Assembly: GCF_051486985.1 (NCBI RefSeq)
Contig: NZ_JAHVDV010000011.1
Location: forward strand, 1-64,000
DNA: 64,000 nucleotides
Direction of reading: 5' to 3'
Source: CBFFRJ01 sp051486985
GTDB lineage: Bacteria > Pseudomonadota > Gammaproteobacteria > Enterobacterales > Enterobacteriaceae
Shown: in pieces, positions 17,638 through 27,334 of the stretch
How the letters are laid out: every line of letters starts with the position of its first letter
How positions within the stretch are numbered: position 1 is the stretch's first letter
Translations under genes and position numbers: made by a program
The notes under the pieces: generated by a model
What the model was told of the DNA's origin: nothing
The model's database searches: none
Seen by the model: only the letters and a program-made list of their open reading frames with translations

Positions 17638-18775
17638 GTCAGAGCCCCTCGATTTCAACCAATTAGCGCAGAACATCAAACAATGGGGCACTGAACTGGG
17701 TTTTCAGCAGGTCGGCATTGCCGATACCGATCTTTCTGCCAGCGAGCCAAAACTTCAGGCCTGGCTGGACAAGCAATATCATGGCGAAATGGCGTGGATG
17801 GCACGTCACGGTATGATGCGTGCCCGTCCGCATGAGCTGCTGCCCGGCACCCTGCGTGTCATCAGCGTCCGGATGAACTATCTCCCCGCCAATGCCGCTT
17901 TTGCCAGCACACTCAAAAACCCGGCGCTGGGCTATGTCAGCCGCTACGCGCTGGGCCGTGATTATCACAAGCTATTACGTAACCGCCTGAAGCAGCTTGG
18001 CGAGAAAATTCAGCAGCATTGTGTCTCGCTGAATTTTAGACCGTTTGTAGATTCTGCGCCCATTCTTGAACGTCCCCTGGCTGAAAAAGCCGGGCTTGGA
18101 TGGACAGGTAAGCACTCGCTTATCCTTAACCGGGACGCCGGCTCCTTCTTTTTCCTGGGGGAGCTGCTGGTGGATATCCCTCTGCCCGTCGACAAGCCCG
18201 TGGAAGAAGGCTGTGGTCGCTGCGTCGCCTGCATGACCATTTGCCCGACGGGTGCCATTGTCGAACCCTATACGGTTGATGCCCGGCGCTGTATTTCCTA
18301 TCTGACGATTGAACTTGAAGGGGCCATTCCCGCAGCCCTGCGTCCGCTCATTGGCAACCGCATTTATGGTTGCGATGACTGCCAGCTGATCTGCCCGTGG
18401 AACCGTTACTCACAAATCACCGATGAAGCGGATTTCAGTCCACGCAAAGCCCTGCACGCACCTGAGTTGATTGCGCTATTTGCCTGGAGTGAAAGCTGGT
18501 TTTTGAAGGTAACGGAAGGGTCAGCGATTCGTCGCATCGGTCATCTGCGATGGTTGCGAAACATTGCCGTGGCGCTGGGAAACGCGCCCTGGGATGAAGC
18601 TAATATTGCCGCGCTGGAAGAACGACGAGGTGAGCACCCACTTCTTGATGAGCACATTGAATGGGCGATTGCGCAGCAAATTGAGAAGCGAAATGCCTGT
18701 GTGGTTGAGGTGCAAACACCGCAGAAACAGCGGCTTGTCAGGGTGATTGAAAAGGGCCTAGCACGTGATGCCTGA
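17636..18775 (+). CDS. queG: Epoxyqueuosine reductase QueG
   Basis: Cobalamin-dependent reduction of epoxyqueuosine to queuosine in tRNA, the last step of queuosine synthesis. The 379 residues equal E. coli. Two 4Fe-4S ferredoxin motifs are CGRCVACMTICPTGA and CDDCQLICPWN, followed by HEAT-like repeats near the C-terminus. The start MSEPLD (ATG 17636-17638) overlaps the divergent nnr start. Its promoter and ribosome-binding site therefore must lie within nnr coding DNA. Confidence 0.96.
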   Translation: MSEPLDFNQLAQNIKQWGTELGFQQVGIADTDLSASEPKLQAWLDKQYHGEMAWMARHGMMRARPHELLPGTLRVISVRMNYLPANAAFASTLKNPALGYVSRYALGRDYHKLLRNRLKQLGEKIQQHCVSLNFRPFVDSAPILERPLAEKAGLGWTGKHSLILNRDAGSFFFLGELLVDIPLPVDKPVEEGCGRCVACMTICPTGAIVEPYTVDARRCISYLTIELEGAIPAALRPLIGNRIYGCDDCQLICPWNRYSQITDEADFSPRKALHAPELIALFAWSESWFLKVTEGSAIRRIGHLRWLRNIAVALGNAPWDEANIAALEERRGEHPLLDEHIEWAIAQQIEKRNACVVEVQTPQKQRLVRVIEKGLARDA

Positions 18776-18776
18776 G

Positions 18777-19024
18777 TCGTCCACAGCGTGTGAATAAAAT
18801 TAAAAATGCATTGCGATTCAACGCGACCAGATTCGTCAAGCGATCGCGGTAACAATTTGAAATGTTATTTTTTCTATGAAATTCAAAAAGTTAAAAAGAT
18901 ACTATTAATCAGGCGAAGTAATTTTATTTTTTCTTGCGCTGGCAGAACCTGTGGATAAGTCTGTTCACAATACTTTTTCAACATGAAAAGAATCGTCCCC
19001 AGCCTGCTGTTTCGCTGTGGATAC
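18777..19024. other. datA-like DnaA-box cluster
   Basis: The 269-bp gene-free stretch between queG and the tRNA-Gly array holds five DnaA-box-like 9-mers. Two match TTATNCACA exactly on the minus strand (18789-18797 and 18950-18958). 19016-19024 has one mismatch, and 18777-18785 and 18961-18969 have two each. A 12/13 match to the IHF consensus lies between the second and third boxes at 18850-18862. In E. coli the datA locus, which promotes DnaA-ATP hydrolysis, lies beside the glyVXY tRNAs with five DnaA boxes and an IHF site. Position and layout agree, but function is inferred. Confidence 0.7.
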
Positions 19025-19044
19025 TTTTAGAGGTAAGTAAATTT

Positions 19045-19120
<76 letters not shown>

Positions 19121-19156
19121 TTGGGTGGTGCGTATCTTGCGATACTTTTCAAATTT

Positions 19157-19232
<76 letters not shown>

Positions 19233-19304
19233 ATAATCTCGGTATTCAATTTGCCGCGCCTGGCAGCGATTTGAATCTTTGATCAGGATGGTGCATTCAA
19301 ATTT

Positions 19305-19380
<76 letters not shown>

Positions 19381-19436
19381 AAACATCATTTTCTTGCTGT
19401 CGTGCTTTCACATTTCTGTGTCTTCACGGGAGGCGC

Positions 19437-19464
19437 ATTATACGAGAATTCCTTTCTCCTGCAA
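19437..19464 (-). promoter_or_regulatory. Promoter of the tRNA-Gly array
   Basis: On the minus strand a perfect -10 TATAAT (19442-19437) follows -35 TTGCAG (19464-19459) with a 16-bp spacer. The GCGCCTCCC discriminator after the -10 is GC-rich, typical of stringently controlled stable-RNA promoters. Confidence 0.8.
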
Positions 19465-19601
19465 GCCCCCTGAAACCGTTTTTTTTGAATTTTGATTCAA
19501 GTGTTCGATTATTCGTCACATTGCCTGTTTTTACGCCGAAAGCGGGAGTTTTTATCCGGAATACCTGAAAATAGCGGTCCTCCACGCCCCCGGCGACAGC
19601 G

Positions 19602-20147
19602 TCAGAGCTGAATAAAGTGCTCACGATAATAGGAGAGTTCGGCTACCGACTCGCGAATATCGTCCAGGGCCTGATGGGTGCCCTGCTTTTTGAACCCATC
19701 GAGAATTTCCGGCTTCCAGCGACGCGCCAGCTCTTTAAGCGTACTGACATCGAGATAACGATAATGGAAGTACGCTTCGAGTTCCGGCATGTACTTGAAC
19801 AGAAAACGCCGGTCCTGACCGATACTGTTTCCGCAAATGGGCGATTTTCCTGCCGGCACCCACTGTCGTAAAAATTCGATAGTGGCCAGTTCAGCAGCCC
19901 GGTCGTCCTGATGGCTGGCTTTGACGCGCTCGACAAGGCCACTGCCGGTGTGAGTGCGCACGTTCCAGTCATCCATCAGTGCCAGCTGTTCGTCAGACTG
20001 ATGAACCGCTATGGTCGGCCCTTCCGCCAGGATATTAAGATTCGCATCGGTCACCAGTGTGGCGATCTCAATAATGCGATCGCGCTCGGGATCAAGCCCG
20101 GTCATCTCCAGATCGATCCAAATGAGGTTGTTTTCATTTGCACTCAT
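19602..20147 (-). CDS. orn: Oligoribonuclease
   Basis: An essential DEDDh exoribonuclease that degrades 2-5 nt RNAs, including pGpG from c-di-GMP. The 181 residues show IDLEMTG (near residue 11), CGNSIGQDRRF and HQALDDIRES, carrying the DEDD acidic residues and catalytic His. The ATG at 20147 (MSANENNLIW) is chosen for its match to E. coli and its GGTGGA ribosome-binding site. The frame also allows a GTG 4 codons earlier. It is divergent from rsgA. Confidence 0.97.
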   Translation of the reverse strand: MSANENNLIWIDLEMTGLDPERDRIIEIATLVTDANLNILAEGPTIAVHQSDEQLALMDDWNVRTHTGSGLVERVKASHQDDRAAELATIEFLRQWVPAGKSPICGNSIGQDRRFLFKYMPELEAYFHYRYLDVSTLKELARRWKPEILDGFKKQGTHQALDDIRESVAELSYYREHFIQL

Positions 20148-20252
20148 GCTATTTTCCACCCTTCTCGCGTCATACCAGCGTGACTATATTCATCTAAAAT
20201 AGCGTGTATCATAGAGGTTTTGCCCTGACAGGGCGACCAGGAGCCAGCTCGA

Positions 20253-21305
20253 TTGAGTAAAAATAAACTCTCCAAAGGCCAACAGCGCCGCGTTAATGCA
20301 AACCATGAGCGTAGATTAAAAACGTCGGCGGAGAAAAAAGACTTTGATGACAATCTCTTTGGCGAAACGGCTGAAGGCATTGTCATTAGCCGCTTTGGCA
20401 TGCATGCCGATGTAGAGTCAGCCGAAGGCGGCGTACACCGCTGCAACATTCGCCGCACGATTCGTTCACTGGTGACCGGCGACCGCGTGGTCTGGCGCCC
20501 CGGTAAAGAAGCCGCGGAAGGCGTAACGGTAAAAGGCATTGTAGAAGCTGTGCACGAACGGACTTCCGTTCTGAATCGCCCGGACTTTTATGATGGCGTG
20601 AAGCCGATCGCCGCTAACATCAATCAGATTGTGATTGTCTCCGCCATCCTGCCAGAGCTGTCGCTGAATATCATCGACCGCTACCTTGTCGCTTGCGAAA
20701 CCTTAGAGATTGAACCCCTGATTGTTTTGAACAAAATCGACCTGCTGGATCAGGAAGGCATGGATTTTGTGAATGAACAGATGGATATCTACCGGCATAT
20801 CGGCTATCGCGTACTGATGGTTTCCAGCCATAAAAAAGATGGCCTGACACCGCTTGAAGAGGCGTTAACAGACCGAATCAGCATTTTTGCTGGCCAGTCC
20901 GGCGTCGGTAAATCCAGCCTGCTGAATAATCTGCTTGGCTTGCAAAATGAGATCCTCACCAACGAGGTTTCCGATAACTCCGGTCTGGGTCAGCACACGA
21001 CTACCGCCTCACGTCTTTATCATTTCCCACATGGCGGTGATGTGATTGACTCTCCAGGGGTGCGCGAGTTTGGCCTCTGGCACCTTGAACCGGAACAAAT
21101 CTTTAATGGTTTTGTCGAATTCCATGACTATCTCGGCCATTGCAAATATCGCGATTGTAAGCATGACACCGACCCTGGCTGCGCCATCCGTGAAGCGGTC
21201 GATAAGGGCGATATTGCTGAGACAAGGTTTGAAAACTATCACCGTATTTTAGAAAGTATGGCGCAGGTAAAAACGCGTAAAAACTTTTCTGAATCCGAAG
21301 ACTGA
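20253..21305 (+). CDS. rsgA: Ribosome small subunit-dependent GTPase RsgA
   Basis: A late 30S assembly GTPase that releases RbfA. The 350 residues show an N-terminal OB fold, a circularly permuted G domain with NKIDLL (G4) preceding GQSGVGKSSLLN (G1) and DSPGVREFG (G3), and a C-terminal zinc knuckle (CKYRDCKHDTDPGCA). The start is TTG (20253), preceded by CCAGGAGCC. The same rare start is used in E. coli. psd follows after about 100 bp. Confidence 0.96.
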   Translation: MSKNKLSKGQQRRVNANHERRLKTSAEKKDFDDNLFGETAEGIVISRFGMHADVESAEGGVHRCNIRRTIRSLVTGDRVVWRPGKEAAEGVTVKGIVEAVHERTSVLNRPDFYDGVKPIAANINQIVIVSAILPELSLNIIDRYLVACETLEIEPLIVLNKIDLLDQEGMDFVNEQMDIYRHIGYRVLMVSSHKKDGLTPLEEALTDRISIFAGQSGVGKSSLLNNLLGLQNEILTNEVSDNSGLGQHTTTASRLYHFPHGGDVIDSPGVREFGLWHLEPEQIFNGFVEFHDYLGHCKYRDCKHDTDPGCAIREAVDKGDIAETRFENYHRILESMAQVKTRKNFSESED

Positions 21306-21403
21306 CAACTACCCTAAGCGTCGCTAGAATCGTCCCCTTTTCTATAGATCCGGTGAATGCTCCCGGTTCAGGAACGACAAAAAACAATGGCCTGGAGGCT
21401 ACT

Positions 21404-22372
21404 TTGTTAAACTCATTTAAACTTTCGCTTCAATATATTCTGCCTAAACTGTGGCTCACTCGCCTGGCGGGTTGGGGCGCAAGCAAACGAGCAGGCTGGC
21501 TGACTAAACTGGTTATCGATCTGTTTGTGAAATATTACAAGGTCGATATGAACGAGGCGCAAAAGCCGGATACCGCGAGCTACCGCACCTTTAATGACTT
21601 CTTTGTCCGCCCGCTGCGTGATGAGGTTCGCCCGTTAAATACCGATCTCAACGTGCTGGTGATGCCTGCAGATGGCGTGATAAGTCAGTTGGGCTCCATC
21701 GAGAATGACAAACTTCTGCAAGCCAAAGGACACCATTACAGCCTCGAAGCCTTGCTGGCCGGCAACTACCTGATGGCGGATCTTTTCCGTAACGGTTCTT
21801 TTGTTACCACCTATCTCTCTCCGCGGGATTATCACCGTGTGCATATGCCCTGTAACGGTATTCTGCGCGAAATGATCTACGTGCCAGGCGACCTCTTCTC
21901 TGTGAATCACCTGACCGCGCAAAACGTCCCGAACCTTTTTGCGCGTAATGAGCGCGTCATTTGCCTGTTCGATACCGAGTTTGGCCCAATGGCGCAAATC
22001 CTGGTGGGTGCCACTATCGTTGGTAGCATTGAAACCGTCTGGGCGGGCACCATCACCCCACCGCGTGAAGGCATTATTAAACGCTGGACCTGGCCTGCCG
22101 GGGAGAGCGACGGTGCGGTTGCTTTGCTTAAAGGTCAGGAAATGGGCCGTTTTAAACTGGGTTCTACCGTTATTAACCTGTTTGCGCCTGGTAAGGTTGA
22201 ACTGGTAGCGCATCTGCAAAACCTGTCGGTGACCAAAATCGGTGAACCGCTGGCGGCTTCAACAGAAACGCTGGTCACCCCTGACATTGAACCGACCCCA
22301 CTGCCCGCAGAAGAGATCGCGGCAGAACATGAAGCCAGCCCACTGGTTGACGATAAAAAAGACGAAGTTTAA
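21404..22372 (+). CDS. psd: Phosphatidylserine decarboxylase proenzyme
   Basis: Makes phosphatidylethanolamine from phosphatidylserine at the inner membrane. The proenzyme cleaves itself at LGST (about residue 254), turning the serine into a pyruvoyl group; FKLGSTVINLF is intact. TTG at 21404 is chosen. It has GGAGG 5 bp upstream and yields 322 residues starting MLNSFKLSL, as in E. coli. The open frame reaches 17 codons further upstream without family similarity. mscM begins 16 bp later. E. coli psd-mscM is controlled by sigma-E and CpxR, but I could not identify those sites with confidence. Confidence 0.95.
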   Translation: MLNSFKLSLQYILPKLWLTRLAGWGASKRAGWLTKLVIDLFVKYYKVDMNEAQKPDTASYRTFNDFFVRPLRDEVRPLNTDLNVLVMPADGVISQLGSIENDKLLQAKGHHYSLEALLAGNYLMADLFRNGSFVTTYLSPRDYHRVHMPCNGILREMIYVPGDLFSVNHLTAQNVPNLFARNERVICLFDTEFGPMAQILVGATIVGSIETVWAGTITPPREGIIKRWTWPAGESDGAVALLKGQEMGRFKLGSTVINLFAPGKVELVAHLQNLSVTKIGEPLAASTETLVTPDIEPTPLPAEEIAAEHEASPLVDDKKDEV

Positions 22373-22388
22373 CGAAAGGTAAGCTGTT

Positions 22389-25300
22389 GTGCGCCTGATT
22401 ATCATTTTTCTGATGGCCTGGTGCCTCAGCCTGGGGGCGAGTGCGGCGACCGCCCCTGATGCCAAACAAATCTCCCAGGAGCTGGAGCAAGCCAAAGCGG
22501 CGAAAGCCACACCGGAACAGACCGAAACAGTAGAGCTGCTCCAGGGGGCGCTCAACGCCCTTGAGGAACGCAAAGGTTCTCTTGAACGCGCCTCGCAGTA
22601 TCAAGATGTTATTGATAATTTCCCCAAACTGTCACGCACGCTGCGCGCGCAGCTGGATAACCTGCGCGACGAGCCCAAATCTGTGCCCGCCAATCTCAGC
22701 ACTGACGCCCTTAATCAGGAGATTTTGCAGGTCAGCAGCCAGTTACTGGATAAAACCCGCCAGGCACAGCAAGAGCAGGAACGTGCCCGTGAAATCAACG
22801 ACTCTCTGAGCCAGCTACCACAACAGCAAACGGATGCCCGTCGCCAGGTCAATGAGGTCGAACGACGTATCGGCGCTCAAAGCGCGGCCACGCCGCTGGC
22901 TCAGGCGCAAAATTTCAGTGCTCAGGCTGAATCCGCCAGGCTCCGCGCGCTTGTCGATGAGCTTGAACTGGCACAGCTGTCGGCAAATAACCGTCAGGAG
23001 CTGGCCCGCATGCGCTCCGAACTGGCGCAAAAACAGGCCCAGCAGCTTGATACCTATCTGCAAACCTTAAGAAACCAATTAAACAGTCAACGTCAGCGTG
23101 AGGCGGAGCAGGCGCTGGAAAGCACCGAGCTTTTAGCGGAAAACAGTGACAACCTGCCGCCGGGGATTGTGGATCAGTTCAAGGTAAACCGTGAGCTGTC
23201 GCAGGCGCTGAATCAACAGGCGCAGCGTATGGATCTGGTCGCCTCCCAGCAGCGCCAGGCCACGAATCAGACGTTACAGGTTCGCCAGGCGCTCAACACA
23301 CTGCGCGAACAGTCGCAGTGGCTGGGCGCATCAAATATGCTCGGCGAAGCGTTGCGTGCACAGGTTGCCCGGCTGCCAGAGATGCCAAAACCGCAGCAGT
23401 TGGATACCGAGATGGCCCAATTGCGCGTCCATCGCATGCGGTATGAAGATCTGGTAAACAAGCAGCCGCAGTTACGGCAAATTCGTCAGGCGGACGGTAA
23501 GCCCCTGACCAGCGAGCAGAACCGTATCCTGGAAGCGCAGTTGCGCACCCAGCGCGAGCTGCTCTCTTCGTTGTTGCAGGGCGGCGATACGCTGATCCTT
23601 GAGCTGACCAAACTGAAAGTGTCAAACAGCCAGCTTGAAGATGCGCTCCGGGAAATGAACGAAGCCACACACCGCTATCTCTTCTGGACGGCAGACGTCA
23701 GCCCTATGACCTTCGCCTGGCCACTCGAAATCGTCCAGGATCTTCAGCGCCTCATCTCCCTTGACACCTTCAGTCAACTGGGTAAAGCCGGGCTGATGAT
23801 GGTAACCAGTAAAGAGACGTTATTCCCCCTCTTTGGCGCGCTGGTGCTGGTTGGGTTTAGCCTTTATTCGCGTAAACATTTCACCCGCTTCCTTGAGCGT
23901 TCCAGCGCGAAAGTCGGCAAGGTCACTCAGGACCATTTCTGGCTCACGTTGCGAACGGTGTTCTGGTCAATTCTCGTCGCACTGCCGCTGCCGGTGCTTT
24001 GGGCAACGCTCGGTTATGGGCTGCGCGAAGCCTGGCCTTATCCGCTGGCGGTGGCCATTGGTGATGGCGTGACCGCCACCGTGCCGCTGTTGTGGGTGGT
24101 GATGATTTGCGCCACGTTTGCCCGTCCGACGGGCCTGTTTGTGGCGCATTTTGGCTGGCCGCGGAACCGGGTAGCACGCGGTATGCGTTATTACCTGATG
24201 AGCATCAGCTTAATTGTGCCGCTGATCATGGCCCTGATCATGTTTGATAATCTTAATGATCGGGAGTTTTCCGGGTCGCTGGGGCGTCTGTGCTTTATTT
24301 TAATCTGCGGTGCCTTAACCGTGGTGACCCTGAGCTTCAAGCGCGCAGGCATTCCGCTCTATGTCGACAAGACCGGCAGCGGTAATAACATGGCAAACAG
24401 CATGTTGTGGAACCTGTTACTGAGTGCTCCGTTACTCGCCATCCTGGCCGCGGCGGTCGGTTATCTGGCCACGTCGCAGGCGCTGCTGGCGCGACTTGAA
24501 ACCTCCGTTGCCATCTGGTTCCTGTTGCTGGTGGTCTATCACGTTATACGTCGCTGGATGCTGATACAGCGCCGCCGCCTCGCCTTCGATCGCGCCCGGC
24601 ACCGTCGCGCTGAAATTCTGGCCCAGCGCGCGAAAGGCGAAGATGACGCCGCACACGCAACCAGTATTGAAGGTGTTGTCGAGATTGATGAAAAAGAGCT
24701 CGATCTGGATGCCATCAGCGTGCAGTCGTTGCGCCTGGTGCGTTCGATTCTGATGCTGATTGCGCTGCTTTCGGTCATCGTGCTGTGGTCCGAAATCCAC
24801 TCTGCCTTTGGTTTCCTTGAAAATATCTCACTCTGGGATGTCACCTCAACCGTACAGGGTGTCGAGAGCCTTGAGCCGATTACCCTTGGTGCTGTGTTGA
24901 TCGCCATTCTGGTCTTTATCATTACCACGCAACTGGTGCGAAATTTCCCTGCCCTGCTGGAGCTGGCTCTCTTACAGCACCTGGATTTAACGCCCGGCAC
25001 GGGTTACGCCATTACCACCATTACCAAGTATCTGCTGATGCTGTTTGGTGGGCTGGTGGGTTTCTCCATGATTGGCATCGAATGGTCGAAACTCCAGTGG
25101 CTGGTAGCCGCGCTCGGCGTTGGTTTAGGTTTTGGTTTACAGGAGATTTTCGCCAACTTTATTTCAGGCCTGATCATTCTGTTTGAGAAGCCGATTCGTA
25201 TTGGCGATACCGTGACAATCCGCGATCTGACAGGCAGCATCACCAGAATCAATACCCGTGCGACAACCATCAGCGACTGGGATCGAAAAGAGATCATCGT

Positions 25301-25721
25301 GCCAAACAAGGCGTTTATTACTGAGCAGTTTATCAACTGGTCACTGTCAGATTCGGTGACACGCGTGGTGCTGACGGTACCGGCCCCGGGAGATGCCAAT
25401 AGTGAAGAGGTAACGCAGATCCTGCACACGGCAGCAGAGCGCTGCTCGCTGGTGATTGATAACCCGGCGCCAGAAGTTTTCCTCGTGGATCTCCAGCAGG
25501 GCATTCAGCTGTTTGAACTGCGTATTTATGCCGCAGAAATGGGACATCGTATGCCGCTGCGCCATGAAATTCATCAGCTGATCCTGGCGGGCTTCCGTGA
25601 ACATGGGATTGAGCTGCCATTCCCTCCCTTCCAGATGCGTCTGGAAAGTCTGGACGGGCAGAAAACAGCACGTACCTTAACGTCAGCGGGTAACAATAAA
25701 CGCCCGGCAGGGAGTTTATAA
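22389..25721 (+). CDS. mscM: Miniconductance mechanosensitive channel MscM
   Basis: A large MscS-family channel that opens under membrane tension during hypo-osmotic shock. The 1110 residues (E. coli about 1107) start with a GTG codon and a signal peptide cut after GASA (about residue 20). A long periplasmic coiled-coil region rich in Gln, Leu and Arg follows (about 25-450), then some ten membrane segments. The C-terminal MscS core (about 870-1090) has the pore helix region with GVGLGFGLQEIFANFISGLI. It is co-transcribed with psd. Confidence 0.95.
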   Translation: MRLIIIFLMAWCLSLGASAATAPDAKQISQELEQAKAAKATPEQTETVELLQGALNALEERKGSLERASQYQDVIDNFPKLSRTLRAQLDNLRDEPKSVPANLSTDALNQEILQVSSQLLDKTRQAQQEQERAREINDSLSQLPQQQTDARRQVNEVERRIGAQSAATPLAQAQNFSAQAESARLRALVDELELAQLSANNRQELARMRSELAQKQAQQLDTYLQTLRNQLNSQRQREAEQALESTELLAENSDNLPPGIVDQFKVNRELSQALNQQAQRMDLVASQQRQATNQTLQVRQALNTLREQSQWLGASNMLGEALRAQVARLPEMPKPQQLDTEMAQLRVHRMRYEDLVNKQPQLRQIRQADGKPLTSEQNRILEAQLRTQRELLSSLLQGGDTLILELTKLKVSNSQLEDALREMNEATHRYLFWTADVSPMTFAWPLEIVQDLQRLISLDTFSQLGKAGLMMVTSKETLFPLFGALVLVGFSLYSRKHFTRFLERSSAKVGKVTQDHFWLTLRTVFWSILVALPLPVLWATLGYGLREAWPYPLAVAIGDGVTATVPLLWVVMICATFARPTGLFVAHFGWPRNRVARGMRYYLMSISLIVPLIMALIMFDNLNDREFSGSLGRLCFILICGALTVVTLSFKRAGIPLYVDKTGSGNNMANSMLWNLLLSAPLLAILAAAVGYLATSQALLARLETSVAIWFLLLVVYHVIRRWMLIQRRRLAFDRARHRRAEILAQRAKGEDDAAHATSIEGVVEIDEKELDLDAISVQSLRLVRSILMLIALLSVIVLWSEIHSAFGFLENISLWDVTSTVQGVESLEPITLGAVLIAILVFIITTQLVRNFPALLELALLQHLDLTPGTGYAITTITKYLLMLFGGLVGFSMIGIEWSKLQWLVAALGVGLGFGLQEIFANFISGLIILFEKPIRIGDTVTIRDLTGSITRINTRATTISDWDRKEIIVPNKAFITEQFINWSLSDSVTRVVLTVPAPGDANSEEVTQILHTAAERCSLVIDNPAPEVFLVDLQQGIQLFELRIYAAEMGHRMPLRHEIHQLILAGFREHGIELPFPPFQMRLESLDGQKTARTLTSAGNNKRPAGSL

Positions 25722-25728
25722 ATCACAG

Positions 25729-25758
25729 ATACCGGTCATCATCTGGCCGGTATTTTTT
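25729..25758 (+). terminator. Terminator of psd-mscM
   Basis: The stem ATACCGG / CCGGTAT followed by TTTTT lies 8 bp after the mscM stop. Confidence 0.85.
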
Positions 25759-25768
25759 ACAATGTTAA

Positions 25769-26086
25769 TTACCACAGACAAAGCGGGTAGCGGATGAAAA
25801 ATTGCCACAACCAGTATCCACTAATAAGAAAAGTCACCAGGTAAATAAACCAATACCGTTTTCTTTTTATGAGAATGGCATAACTTGCCGGAAAGAATAC
25901 AGGTAATGAAGAGACGAGCCCAACATCGCGAATATCATCCTTCACAATAGATCTCATAAGATCGCAAATGTTATGGACTTCCCCAATACCTGTCCACCAC
26001 TCTTTATCTTGAACAGAACAGATTACAATCCAGAGCAGGGAAGCTAAAAGCTATAAAAAGCCTGGTGTGAACACTTTCCATGTCAT
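25769..26086 (-). pseudogene. Small membrane protein gene interrupted by an amber codon
   Basis: Minus-strand reading from ATG 26086 gives 105 codons to a TAA at 25769, broken only by TAG at 26051-26053 (codon 12). Three hydrophobic segments are visible: one spanning the stop (FL*LLASLLWIVICSV), VGLVSSLPVFFPASYAILI and YWFIYLVTFLISGYWLW. Initiation at the internal ATG (25957) would leave only 62 residues with the last two segments. The family is not recognised. The surrounding 600 bp are AT-rich compared with neighbouring genes. The gene is probably decayed. Confidence 0.5.
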
Positions 26087-26281
26087 TACTGATTCCCCAG
26101 AATTTTTATTATAGTCGCTTTCTCTTCGATAATCTGGCATCCACATACATGCTATTCGTGAGATAACAAGCCTGCGGGTTTATGAATACAGTTAATTATA
26201 TTTACTGCACTTCTTTTTAACCCGTGGTGATTTAAAGCGTAACAGCTACGGCAAAAATAAAAAGACAGGAAACCTCATTCT

Positions 26282-26323
26282 CCATACCATTTAGTAGTTA
26301 TAGCTAATCTATAAATGGTATGG
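26282..26323. repeat. 12-bp perfect inverted repeat downstream of epmA
   Basis: CCATACCATTTA (26282-26293) and TAAATGGTATGG (26312-26323) are exact reverse complements with 18 bp between. The element lies 34 bp beyond the epmA stop. The stem is AU-rich and no U-run follows on either strand, so it is not a standard terminator. Apart from it and the broken gene, I see nothing in 26087-26356. Confidence 0.6.
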
Positions 26324-26356
26324 ATATATTTTCCGCTCATATAAGAGCTTACTAAA

Positions 26357-27334
26357 TCAAGCGCGGTCGACGGTAAAGGCCATTACCTCTGCCAGGCTTT
26401 CAGCCCCCAGCGCCAGCATCACTAACCGGTCTATACCCAGCGCCACGCCGGAAGAGTCCGGCATTCCCGCTTTGAGGGCCGCCAGCAGATTCATATCCAC
26501 CGGCTGCTGCGGTAAACCGCGGGCGGCACGTTTACGGTTGTCCTGATCAAAACGCTGCTGTTGCTCACGGGCATCCGTTAGCTCATGGAAACCATTCGCC
26601 AGCTCAATGCCTTTGAAGTAGACCTCAAAGCGCTCTGCCACACGGTGATCTTCGGTGCTGATTTGCGCCAGCGCGGCCTGGCTCGCCGGGAAGTGGTAGA
26701 CAAACGTTGGGCGATCTTTGCCAATATGCGGTTCAACACCCATGGTAAAGAGCAGTTGCAATAATGTATCGCGGTCTTCTTCAGTGTCGGCAATATTACT
26801 CAGATCGAGTTTTGCAGCCACTTCACGTAACGCGGTCTTATCGGCTGAAAGCGGATCGATCTCCAGGTGACGCTGGAAGGCCTGCTGGTAAGAGAGTGAC
26901 TCTGCAGCGGGGCACTCCAGTACCTGCTGCAAAAGGTCATCCACCTCGTTCATCAGACGGTACATGTCGTAATGGGGTCGATACCACTCAAGCATGGTGA
27001 ATTCCGGGTTGTGATGACGTCCCATCTCTTCGTTACGGAAACTACGGCACAGCTGAAACACCGGGCCACATCCTGCGGCCAGCAGGCGTTTCATATGGTA
27101 TTCCGGGCTGGTCATCAGGTAGAGATTCATCCCCTGAGAGTGGCCGGGTCCTATAAAGCGAGTCTCGAACGGAAACAGATGAATATCCGTAACCGTGGCC
27201 TGGCTCATACATGGCGTTTCCACTTCCAGTACGCCGCGATCGGCGAAGAAGCGTCGAACTTCCGCCATGATAGCCGCGCGTTTCAATAAGTTAGGAATGG
27301 ATGCGCTCGGCTGCCAGGTTGCCGTCTCGCTCAT
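26357..27334 (-). CDS. epmA: EF-P--(R)-beta-lysine ligase EpmA
   Basis: A truncated lysyl-tRNA-synthetase paralogue that attaches (R)-beta-lysine to Lys34 of elongation factor P. The 325 residues equal E. coli. The class II synthetase core shows FRNEEMGRHHNPEFTMLEWYR (motif 2) and GVALGIDRLVMLALG (motif 3). No anticodon-binding domain is present. ATG 27334 is chosen (MSETATWQP) with GGAG upstream; the open frame continues 24 codons further. EpmB and EF-P are encoded at 40235-41871. Divergent from frdABCD. Confidence 0.97.
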   Translation of the reverse strand: MSETATWQPSASIPNLLKRAAIMAEVRRFFADRGVLEVETPCMSQATVTDIHLFPFETRFIGPGHSQGMNLYLMTSPEYHMKRLLAAGCGPVFQLCRSFRNEEMGRHHNPEFTMLEWYRPHYDMYRLMNEVDDLLQQVLECPAAESLSYQQAFQRHLEIDPLSADKTALREVAAKLDLSNIADTEEDRDTLLQLLFTMGVEPHIGKDRPTFVYHFPASQAALAQISTEDHRVAERFEVYFKGIELANGFHELTDAREQQQRFDQDNRKRAARGLPQQPVDMNLLAALKAGMPDSSGVALGIDRLVMLALGAESLAEVMAFTVDRA

